Of a stretch of DNA of 64,000 bases, positions 57,075 through 64,000 are shown in pieces. The stretch lies in assembly GCA_963762575.1 (NCBI GenBank), contig CAVXLL010000016.1, forward strand, positions 340,882 through 404,881, read 5' to 3'. The notes below the pieces were generated by a model. It was given only the letters and a program-made list of their open reading frames with translations. It was not told where the DNA came from and ran no database searches. The stretch comes from AP-15 sp963762575 (GTDB taxonomy: Bacteria; Pseudomonadota; Alphaproteobacteria; ATCC43930; CGMCC-115725). The translations under genes were made by a program, and so were the position numbers. Within the stretch, counting starts at the first letter, position 1. The number at the start of each line of letters is the position of its first letter.

Positions 57075-58451
57075 CTAGGGGTTGACGGCGGCGACTTGCG
57101 GTTCGGTGAAGGGCTCGGTGCGGTGCGCGACGCCGTCGGCGTATAATTTGTCGATGGCCCCTTCGGAGAGGCCCAGCATATGCGCGAGAATGTCGGTCGT
57201 ATCGTCGCCGATCGACGGTGCACCGCGCCAGATCCGCCCGGGGGTCAGCGACAATTTCGGGACGACGCCGTAGACACGGATCGGCACGCCAGACTGCCGG
57301 TCCAGCACCGATACCGTCATCTCGCGCGCCGCGTAATGGGCGTCCTCATATTGGTCGCGCGTGTTGAACACCCGCGCGCAGCCGATCTTCGCTGCGTTCA
57401 GCTCGGTTTCGACCTCGAGCGCCGTGTGCGCCGCGCAATACTCGCGCAGCCGCCGGTCGAGCTCGCAGCCCTTCTCGGAATTGACCGCCGCAGCGTCTTT
57501 CGAGCAGGCGTCATAGCTGTATTCGACCGGGTCGAGGCCAAGGAACCGGGGGACGCGGTCATAAATCGCCCCGCCGAGCGCGCCGATATAAACCCACCCG
57601 TCGCTGCATCGGAACGTGTCGTAGGGCTGGAACCCCGGCGGACGGTTCCCGGTATGTCCGTAGACCGCACCTTCGCCGGTGAAGAGCGGCAGGGTATTGC
57701 CATTGGTCTGCGCCACCGCTTCGTATTGCGCGAGGTCGATCACCTGGCCGCGCCCGCTCTTCTTCACCTCCCACAGCGCCATCATTGTCGCCGCCCATCC
57801 GGTCAGCGCGGTGAGGTAGTCGCCGGTGTAGGTCTTTGCCCGCTGCGGCGGCCCGGCCGGGTCTCCGGTCAGGTTGATCATGCCGCCATAGGCCTGCGCG
57901 ATCGCGTCGTAGCCCGGACGGCCGAGATAGTCCTCCTTGCCGTATTGCCCATAGGTGCTGACCCGCACGATAACGAGGCTCGGGTTGACCGCCAGCGCCA
58001 GCTCGTTGGTGATGCCGTTGCGTTCGAGCGTCCCGGGCATCGACGATTCCATCCAAACGTCGGAAATCTTCCACAGCGCCATCAGGAGCTCGATGCCGCG
58101 AGCGTGCTTCAGATCGAGGCCCATCGACAATTTGTTCTTGGTGACCTCGGCCTCGTCGCAACCATGGGGACGCGGGCCGCGGGTCAATTGCGGCGCGGTA
58201 AAGCGGAACACATCGCCGCCCGGACGTTCGATATGGATCACCTCCGCGCCGAATTCAGCGAGCTTCGTGCCGATATAAGGCTGCGCGATCAGCTGGCCGG
58301 TGCCGATGACACGGATCCCTTCGAGCGGCCCGAAGGCGGGAACGACGCACGGCGTCGCCGGCCGCTTCAGGTTCTTGATCCAGTCGGGGATGGCCGGTTT
58401 CAAATCCTCAATCGTGTCCTCGTGTTTAATCAGCCTTGGATCATGCGCCAT
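57075..58451 (-). CDS. CaiB/BaiF family CoA-transferase (class III)
   Basis: A 458-residue class III CoA-transferase. The N-terminal GPLEGIRVIGTGQLIAQPYIGTKLAEFGAEVIHIERPGGD motif near residue 42 is standard. KNKLSMGLDLKHARGIELLMALWKISDVWMESSMPGTLERNG and RVSTYGQYG form the CoA-binding half, with the catalytic aspartate expected in this region. The longer N-terminus and total length suggest the group near formyl-CoA or succinyl-CoA transferases, but substrate cannot be fixed. The ATG at 58451 starts the conserved part. Family membership is certain. Confidence 0.91.
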   Translation of the reverse strand: MAHDPRLIKHEDTIEDLKPAIPDWIKNLKRPATPCVVPAFGPLEGIRVIGTGQLIAQPYIGTKLAEFGAEVIHIERPGGDVFRFTAPQLTRGPRPHGCDEAEVTKNKLSMGLDLKHARGIELLMALWKISDVWMESSMPGTLERNGITNELALAVNPSLVIVRVSTYGQYGKEDYLGRPGYDAIAQAYGGMINLTGDPAGPPQRAKTYTGDYLTALTGWAATMMALWEVKKSGRGQVIDLAQYEAVAQTNGNTLPLFTGEGAVYGHTGNRPPGFQPYDTFRCSDGWVYIGALGGAIYDRVPRFLGLDPVEYSYDACSKDAAAVNSEKGCELDRRLREYCAAHTALEVETELNAAKIGCARVFNTRDQYEDAHYAAREMTVSVLDRQSGVPIRVYGVVPKLSLTPGRIWRGAPSIGDDTTDILAHMLGLSEGAIDKLYADGVAHRTEPFTEPQVAAVNP

Positions 58452-58723
58452 GCTTCTCGCTCTCCCCACTGATTTGGCTGGTCCGACAAGAAGACCTCCG
58501 ATCCAGAGTAGGATAGAACTCAGCCTGACGCGAGCGACGGTTAGTGGTCCCGAATGAAGCTAGCCCGGATGACCACGCACGGTACCCGCCGTCTCGTATG
58601 AGTGGTTACTCGCATGTATGCGGTTGAGCTGTGGCGGGCTGTCGAGGTTCAAGGAGAAACGATTTATTAATTGCTGAGACGCAACCATAACCGGCTGACC
58701 ATAAGTCTACGGAGCCGATTAAC

Positions 58724-59335
58724 ATGAAGAGCGGCATCGGAACCTTCGCGCTGCGCTTTGCGGCAACGGCCGTTCTATTTGCACCAGCAGCGGCCACCCA
58801 GGCACAGGGCATCGGTCATTCCCCATCTGCCGTGGGGGATCGGGCAAATACGCGCATGTCTGCAACATCGGGGGCGCACGCTGCGCCGCCGCAACCAGAC
58901 CGGCGCCCCTCGTCTGAGACCGCATCGAGAACACCGCCGACGACTAGCTCCCCAAGCCCACGATTTTCCACCCTTGGCCAAACGAACGCTTCGCCGTCAC
59001 GCACCCGAGGTGAGAGCCGTATGCGGGAAAGCCGCACGAACGGATCTGTGCCGGAGACGTCTAGCCCGGGGATGTCCAGCAATGAGGGTCCCGACCGCGA
59101 TCGGAACCGGGGAAGCGTCCACGTGCGCAATTATTATTATTTGCCACCGCCACCCCAACCGGCGCCAGAGCCTCCAGTCAGCCAGACGATAAGGAGTGAG
59201 GAAACCGTACATTATGATCCCGTTGGTGAGGCGGGAAAGGCGCAGTTGTGGGCTACCGAACACCGAGACCCGCCGAGTTTAAGTTTGTGTCCGCCACCCT
59301 ACCGAATGACTGCGCGGGACGGCTGCCAAAAATAA
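58724..59335 (+). CDS. Secreted Ser/Pro-rich protein, hypothetical
   Basis: A 203-residue product with a signal peptide (ALRFAATAVLFAPAAATQAQG) and a mature region of low complexity rich in serine, proline, threonine and arginine. A tail includes YYYLPPPPQPAPEPP and two cysteines (LSLCPPP and DGCQK). No family is recognised. It could be a disordered surface or periplasmic protein. Composition is less coding-like than neighbours, so there is some chance it is not translated, but the signal peptide is convincing. Confidence 0.6.
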   Translation: MKSGIGTFALRFAATAVLFAPAAATQAQGIGHSPSAVGDRANTRMSATSGAHAAPPQPDRRPSSETASRTPPTTSSPSPRFSTLGQTNASPSRTRGESRMRESRTNGSVPETSSPGMSSNEGPDRDRNRGSVHVRNYYYLPPPPQPAPEPPVSQTIRSEETVHYDPVGEAGKAQLWATEHRDPPSLSLCPPPYRMTARDGCQK

Positions 59336-59392
59336 AACGACGCAGGGCGCGCCACATCGCGCCCGCTCGGGGGGTCCCATCATTCCTTTATT

Positions 59393-59524
59393 ATGGCTGA
59401 TGGGACGCTTGCCGCTGTTCTCTGGCGCGTGCTCGACCGGCTCGATTATTGGCTGACGCAGGCGCGGCTGCGGGCGGCGACAGCGCTTTACGGCGACCTG
59501 CTCGACGGCGATACGCTCGACTGA
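59393..59524 (+). CDS. Very small hypothetical protein (43 residues)
   Basis: A short frame with good codon use encodes MADGTLAAVLWRVLDRLDYW followed by LTQARLRAATALYGDLLDGDTLD. The predicted product is one amphipathic helix with a repeated leucine/alanine pattern. No ribosome-binding site stands out. Support is limited to composition and plausible helix content. Confidence 0.3.
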   Translation: MADGTLAAVLWRVLDRLDYWLTQARLRAATALYGDLLDGDTLD

Positions 59525-59656
59525 TCGGAGCCCATTCGGCTGCACCGCTAGCGAGGTCGTCGAGACCGGCTAAATGCGGTTGCCCATATCCGGCCGCAAG
59601 CTGAGCCGAAAACATCGCCAACATCGGTCCGCTGAGGTATTGGGAGTGGCGTAGGG

Positions 59657-60232
59657 TCATTCTGACAATTCGCTGGCAGTTCGGTGAAGCCTGTTCGGCG
59701 AACGCCTGAAGCCATTAATTGTCCAACATAGGATCACACAGAAGATAAAAGCGAGCGCCGGAATTCCGATAAACCATTTTCCTACATCCCAATAGCTCTT
59801 AAAAGAAATGTAATTTGTTGAGACGCAGGAGTAGCAATATGGAGGGAGCTTAATGTATTCTATCACAGAGAAAGCAATCCATACGCCGGAGATTGTTGTC
59901 CAAACCCGGAACAAACCGCGCCGCAGGTTGACAGGTGAGCCCTCTTCGTTCGGCGCGTGTGGACCCTTTCGTAGCACCTCCAACGCGGCGAAAATCGAAA
60001 TAGCACTGAGGCTCATTATAGTAACCACCTGTGCGGCGGCCTCGAACCACATGAAACCGCGCAGCCGGCTATCGAAGAAGACCCATAGTCCGATATTCAT
60101 CCCAAATGAAAGTAAACCCCAAAGAGTTCCGGATCTATGATACATTCTGCGAGCACCTATCGCTATGAGAACAGGTTGGATAACAAACTGGATAAAAACG
60201 AATAATAAGGTGATCACGCTGTCTCTGTCCAT
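59657..60232 (-). CDS. Multi-pass membrane protein, hypothetical
   Basis: A 191-residue protein with about five hydrophobic helices (VITLLFVFIQFVIQPVLIAIGA; SGTLWGLLSFGMNIGLWVFF; AAAQVVTIMSLSAISIFAALEVL; RVWTTISGVWIAFSVIEYI; FIGIPALAFIFCVILCWTI). No conserved family is recognised. Base composition is visibly more AT-rich than the surrounding genes, which with the adjacent integrase remnant suggests horizontal acquisition. A CYSC pair occurs in an extracytoplasmic loop. Confidence 0.7.
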   Translation of the reverse strand: MDRDSVITLLFVFIQFVIQPVLIAIGARRMYHRSGTLWGLLSFGMNIGLWVFFDSRLRGFMWFEAAAQVVTIMSLSAISIFAALEVLRKGPHAPNEEGSPVNLRRGLFRVWTTISGVWIAFSVIEYIKLPPYCYSCVSTNYISFKSYWDVGKWFIGIPALAFIFCVILCWTINGFRRSPNRLHRTASELSE

Positions 60233-60324
60233 TTGTGATCTGTTCCAGCAATTTTGCGAAGGCGTTTTATCGTAATCTGTAGCGGTTAAACAGTGGTGAT
60301 TACACCCTCGCAGCTGACAGTCAG

Positions 60325-60986
60325 ATGGCTGGAGGAATGAAGGGCGCCGCCAGTGTCCGAGCCGTGTCGCTCGAAGGGCCTGCAGTCACACTCCCGAGCT
60401 TCGCGGTGGAGGAATTGCGCCGGCTGAAGCGGGAGCAAGCCGAGAACCTTCTCGCGCTCTGGGTTCGGCGGAGCGGCGAGACGCTGATTTGGGCTCGATG
60501 CGACGGCGAGCCGCTACAGCCGCAGAGCCTGACGCACGAGTTCCCGCGTTTCCTGGCCCGTTTGAAGGACTTCCCGTTACCGGGAAGAGCTTGCACGGTC
60601 GGCTATCGCTGATATGTCGGCGCTCTATATCCCCGCGGGTTTTTGGGAAAAGGTTTAACAAAAGATGAACCCGTCCCAGCCGCCGTGGCTGCTGGGTCAT
60701 AGCCGAAGGTGCGCGTTCGGTTCCATGATCTCCGCCACAGTCACGCCACGCAATTATTATCGGCCGGCGTACATCCCAAAGTGGCACAGGAACGGCTCGG
60801 TCACGACCACCCCTTGACCTTTATTCCCATGTCACAGCGACGATGCAGGAAGATGCCGCCAGCCGTCTCGACGCCGCTTTCCGGGGTGCTATAAAGGCCG
60901 TTGCCGAGCTTAGCCAGACGCGCTCGGTAGCAACGTTGGTAGCAATGACGGTTTCGGATAGAGTGGGACTGAAAATATCGCAATAA
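60325..60986 (+). pseudogene. Decayed tyrosine recombinase (phage-type integrase)
   Basis: The first part reads LPSFAVEELRRLKREQAENLLALWVRRSGETLI then PQSLTHEFPRFLARLKDFP, as in alphaproteobacterial integrases. About 130 bp of foreign sequence (about 60568-60700), bordered on its left by a CTTCCCG/CGGGAAG hairpin, interrupts it. The catalytic region follows as VRVRFHDLRHSHATQLLSAGVHPKVAQERLGH, holding the Arg and His of the HxLRH motif. A short deletion and an extra C separate this from the last segment, LDLYSHVTATMQEDAASRLDAAFRG, which includes the nucleophile tyrosine. It ends 14 bp before tRNA-Thr. Confidence 0.8.
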
Positions 60987-61000
60987 CAGCAATAGCTTAC

Positions 61001-61075
61001 GCCGGGTTAGCACAGTGGCAGTGCAGCGGTTTTGTAAACCGAAGGTCGGGGGTTCGAATCCCTCACCCGGCACCA
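61001..61075 (+). tRNA. tRNA-Thr (anticodon UGU)
   Basis: A 75-base cloverleaf with 7 bp acceptor stem (GCCGGGT with ACCCGGC), D-stem GCAC/GTGC, anticodon loop TTTGTAA giving anticodon TGT, variable loop AGGTC and T-arm GGGGGTTCGAATCCCTC. The CCA end is encoded. This anticodon reads ACA threonine codons. A hairpin terminator follows directly. The integrase remnant at its 5' side suggests the region has been an insertion target. Confidence 0.96.
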
Positions 61076-61078
61076 CGA

Positions 61079-61103
61079 AGCGGCGCCCTCATCGGGCGCC
61101 GCT
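61079..61103. terminator. Perfect 10 bp hairpin after tRNA-Thr
   Basis: AGCGGCGCCC at 61079-61088 and GGGCGCCGCT at 61094-61103 pair perfectly across a 5-base loop (TCATC). There is no clear downstream T run. It lies between the tRNA and the convergent PRC-barrel gene, so it could end transcription from both sides. Confidence 0.7.
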
Positions 61104-61118
61104 CCCAGGTGGTGGTCC

Positions 61119-61508
61119 TTAAACGGGCCGGATCCAATATTGGTCGATCCGACTGGCGTAGGAACGGTCGTCCCAATTCGGCATGTCACGCGACGTGTAG
61201 CTCGGGGCACCCTCGAGCCGGCGGCGGTCGATATCGACCACATAGCCGCCCAGGCGGGTGTCATAGGTGAGCATCTTCCAAGGCAGCGGATGATAGCTCT
61301 CGCCGATCCCGAGGAACCCGCCAAAGGACATCACCGCATAGGCGACTTGGCCGGTATATTTGTCGATCATCAGGTGATGCACCGATCCCAGGCTCTCGCC
61401 TTTGCGATCGTAGACGGAGGTGCCGGCGACCTTTTCGGAGGAAATGAGCCGGTTAGTCTCGTCGGCTTCCAGATGGGTAGCAGTCGTCGCTGTTCTAACG
61501 TCGCTCAT
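61119..61508 (-). CDS. PRC-barrel domain-containing protein
   Basis: A 129-residue protein with one PRC-barrel domain. The pattern ISSEKVAGTSVYDRKGESLGSVHHLMIDKYTGQVAYAVMSFGGFLGIGESYHPLPWKMLTYD covers residues 22 to 84. The ATG at 61508 has a GGAG site about nine bases upstream. These small stress- or RNA-associated proteins are abundant in alphaproteobacteria, with no firm function. It converges on the tRNA-Thr gene. Confidence 0.88.
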   Translation of the reverse strand: MSDVRTATTATHLEADETNRLISSEKVAGTSVYDRKGESLGSVHHLMIDKYTGQVAYAVMSFGGFLGIGESYHPLPWKMLTYDTRLGGYVVDIDRRRLEGAPSYTSRDMPNWDDRSYASRIDQYWIRPV

Positions 61509-61582
61509 CGCGTCGTCTCCTGTTAGCGGTAGGTACAAGGCAAACAAGAGGTGCAGACGCGGGTTCCGATATTGGCTATTGC

Positions 61583-62520
61583 TCAGCCCGGGCTTTGCGG
61601 GCGATGGCGCTTGACGGCCTCTGGATTGGTCGAGTTGGCGCCCATATAGATGCCGCGCTCCCAACTGCGCTTCAGCGGGTCGACGACGTTGAGCGACATC
61701 CGCCCGATATGCGCGATCTCGATTTCCACGGTCTCGCCATCCTGCAATGCGCCGAGCCCCTCGTGATTGGTGCCGCAGGCGATCAAATCACCGGTATTCA
61801 ATGTCATGATCGCCGAGGCGAACTCGACGAGCTCGGGCACTCGGTGCTCCATGTCGTCGGTGTTGTAGTTGTGGCGCAGCTGGCCGTCGTTCCAGAAGCG
61901 CACGACCAGATCATTGGGTTCGGGGATCTCGTCGGCGGTCGCTATGCAGGGGCCGATCGGCGCGAAGGTGTCGAACGACTTGCCGAGCCAGCTGCCGGCT
62001 TTCCAGGTACGCCTGCCCTCGCCGCGCGCCGACACGTCGATCAGGCAAGTATAGCCGAACACCGCGCTGCGCCAATTCGCCTGGCTGACCTTCTTGGCCG
62101 GACCTTTGATGACGAGCGCCAGCTCGGCCTCGTGCATGAAGATCCACGGCTCGGTGAATTCGGGCAGCACGATCGTGTCGTCTGGCCCGACGACCGCCTC
62201 CGGGTTTTTGAGGAACATATTCAAGGGCCGCGCCTCGCGCTGCGCGTGCTCCCAATAATTGGCAATGCAGCAGAGTATCTTGCCGGGCCGCGGCAACGGC
62301 GCCCGCAGGCGCACCGAGCTCAACGGCAACGCCTCGCTGTCAGCCGCCCGGCGGTCGAGAGACGGCCGCAGCCCGTCGAACCCGTCGATCAGCGCCTGCA
62401 TTGTCAATTGCGGGGTGTGGCCTTTCTCGGCGATGCCGGAAATATCGACGACACCGCGATCGGTCAGCAACCCGGGTACCGGCTCGTCTCGCCGGAAGTC
62501 TGAAAAAGGACCAGCTTCAT
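61583..62520 (-). CDS. Fumarylacetoacetate hydrolase family protein, N-terminal frameshift
   Basis: The start is ATG 62520 with a GAGG site upstream, giving MKLVLFQTSGETSRYPG. One base is missing near 62479 (in a CCCGGG run), after which the other frame reads LLTDRGVVDISGIAEKG and stays open to 61583. The catalytic domain has the metal-binding MHEAELALVIKGPAKK (two acidic ligands), SWLGKSFDTFAPIGPCI and TLNTGDLIACGTNHEGLG. The family hydrolyses C-C bonds in acylpyruvates or isomerises/decarboxylates meta-cleavage products. Total length would be about 312 residues. The frame break could be sequencing error. Confidence 0.85.
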
Positions 62521-62649
62521 GATTTCCTCTCCAATCGCGCTGGCGAGATTAGCGGGTTCGTCGCATGGCAACCATCGCCATTCTCGGTTTGACAGGACGG
62601 GAGACGCGGGCCGACATTGCGGCAATCCTATTCGGGAGAGCCGAATTGG

Positions 62650-63492
62650 ATGGTCGAGATACGTCGAATCGGGCCGCAGATCGGGGTCGAGGTTTCCAGC
62701 GTCGACGTGAAGACGCTCGATGATGCCGGCTTTGCGCCGATCTATCGGGCCTGGCTCGACCATAACATTCTCGTCGTCCGCGACCAGGAACTCAAATCGA
62801 CGATTTCCTGCACTACAGCCGCCGTTTTGGGCCCGTCGTCCCGCACCCTTCGAAGTCGACGCGCCATCCGAGATTCCCGAGATCACAATGCTCGGAATCG
62901 ACAAATTCGATGCCGACGGCAAGCTCGATAACGCGATCTACCGCCGCGGCGCCGAGGGCTGGAACACCGACGGTGCCTATAATCAGGAGCCGTTCGGCGA
63001 CCCAACTCTATGCGCTCGCCGTTCCGAGCCGCGGCGGCGACTCCCTGTTCGCCAACGGCTACGCGGCCTACGACGCGTTGCCGGAGCAGCTGAAACGGCG
63101 GCTCGACGGGGTCATCGCCGCATTCTCCTACGGCGGCCGCCGCGGCGGGTCAGCGCTGCTCGACAAGGCAGATCAGGATTTCAAGCCGGTATTGCACCCG
63201 ATCATCCGCACCCACCCCGAAACCGGCCGCAAATCGCTCTATTTCGATCCCGGCAAGATCGTCGACATCGTCGGCGCCGACCGGGCGAGAGCGACGCGCT
63301 ATCGCCGAGCTCAAAGGCTACATGATCCAGCCCGACGCCAATACCGCCACCAAATGCGAAGGGCGACATCGTGATCTGGGACAACCGCTGCTCGTATCAC
63401 AAAGCGGCCGGCGACTACCCGCCCGAGAAAGACCGAATCCACTGGCGGGTTCGACCAACGATTTCGCGGCCGAGCCCGAGGCGGCGGAGTAA
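62650..63492 (+). pseudogene. TauD/TfdA family dioxygenase, decayed
   Basis: Starts MVEIRRIGPQIGVEVSSVDV and runs to a TAA at 63490-63492, about 280 residues when joined. The frame breaks at roughly seven or eight points by both losses and gains of one base (near 62798, 62869, 62998, 63285, 63300, 63367 and 63448). Intact blocks include PEIPEITMLGIDKFDADGKLDNAIYRRGAEG, LYALAVPSRGGDSLFANGYAAYDALP and VIWDNRCSYHKAAGDYPPEKD. The first iron ligand is changed: GWNTDGAY replaces the expected GWHTDGAY, so the HxD motif has lost its histidine. This points to true loss of function rather than only sequence error. Confidence 0.8.
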
Positions 63493-64000
63493 CCTTCGAG
63501 GGCCTCACGGCCGCGGCCGGCGAACGCCAGCGCGACGGCCATGCGGTCAGCGCCTCGCCCGCGCCGGTCGCGCGCCACCTGTTTCTCCTGTTTCATCAGG
63601 TCGAGATCAGGCACCGCCAATCCTTCCATGCCCAATTTCTTCTACTCGTCCACCAGCGCCGATGCCAAGAGAGTACGATATGAATATGGCAATGAACGAC
63701 AGCCGCTCTGCCTGCCGATCGGCGTTCAATCTTGGCGCGTGCGGCACCTCAGGCTAGAGGTTGGAACGTTCCCCGTGAATACCGCACTGCAGCGGATGCG
63801 GTTCCCAATACCCTGCGAGCAAAATGGTCATGGCGCTTCCCTCCCCTTCCACTGGGGATTTTGCGAGAACCGGGCCAGGCGCTGGTGGACGCAATGACAG
63901 ACCATCACCGAGGTGACAAAAGTGAAGGAGAGAATTGAAGTGCAAAGTTTTGCGCCAAATAAGAAGCAATGCCCCCTTTGGCGCAGCAAAAGTCAGCTCT
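63493..64000. other. Right-edge stretch without a recognisable gene
   Basis: No frame here shows convincing coding character or family similarity. Composition drifts toward AT from about 63650 to the end. Short open frames exist on both strands but lack ribosome-binding sites and conserved motifs. Confidence 0.5.

Noticed and set aside
57180..58472. A 430-codon open frame antisense to the CoA-transferase gene
   Set aside because: No recognisable motifs; fully covered by a well-conserved CaiB/BaiF protein on the other strand.

Overview
The window is GC-rich and reads as chromosomal DNA of an alphaproteobacterium, most likely an environmental Rhodospirillales or Hyphomicrobiales lineage. The best evidence is the cell-cycle regulator CtrA beside its phosphotransferase ChpT, an ATP12-type F1-ATPase assembly chaperone, an MlaC-like protein, a CYTH-CHAD protein and many alphaproteobacterial catabolic families. 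Most of the window is ordinary, densely packed core and catabolic DNA with many ATGA or GTGA stop/start overlaps.

Layout. 0-17.9 kb: 5'-truncated queA, ornithine cyclodeaminase family, MlaC-like protein, msrA, CYTH-CHAD, a flavin monooxygenase, a Tat-exported amidohydrolase, a DUF1906 protein, PhyH-pdxJ, a broken DUF4337 gene, two tandem ClC transporters, a frameshifted SGNH hydrolase, acylphosphatase, a PfpI protein and an aldo/keto reductase. 17.9-21.7 kb: acyl-CoA carboxylase alpha and beta subunit genes interrupted by about two dozen apparent one-base insertions. 21.8-28.6 kb: a coupled rarA-rluA-ATP12 operon, an SDR, a CNT nucleoside transporter and two coupled tiny genes. 28.7-31.2 kb: an IS256-family remnant, a complex leader with a CRP-like palindrome, then ctrA and convergent chpT. 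31.5-36.9 kb: an OFA-type oxalate/formate MFS transporter with an overlapping 43-residue partner, then fdhD-mobA and moaA-nadK, which together suggest formate and molybdenum-cofactor metabolism.

37-48.4 kb: methyltransferase and acyltransferase genes, N-formylglutamate amidohydrolase, an aspartoacylase-like protein lacking a zinc ligand, a DNA glycosylase, then a six-gene minus-strand operon (secreted metallo-beta-lactamase fold protein, gldA, gldF, gldG, DUF4340, HupE/UreJ). 48.5-58.5 kb: DUF1653, GT87, an alpha/beta hydrolase, two SDRs, a hairpin repeat, a DDN-type protein, a 1162-residue cyclase-ATPase-TPR protein and a CaiB/BaiF CoA-transferase. 58.7-64 kb is accessory in character: a low-complexity secreted protein, an orphan membrane protein, a decayed tyrosine integrase ending 14 bp before tRNA-Thr(UGU), a PRC-barrel protein, a frameshifted fumarylacetoacetate hydrolase family gene and a decayed TauD-family gene.

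Reading frames are broken in at least ten places. In the body of the window nearly every break is explained by one extra base, whereas near the right edge deletions also appear. I cannot tell from one sequence whether this is residual long-read error or true decay; entries are annotated as the gene they derive from, with the break stated. No CRISPR array, complete prophage or intact insertion sequence was seen.
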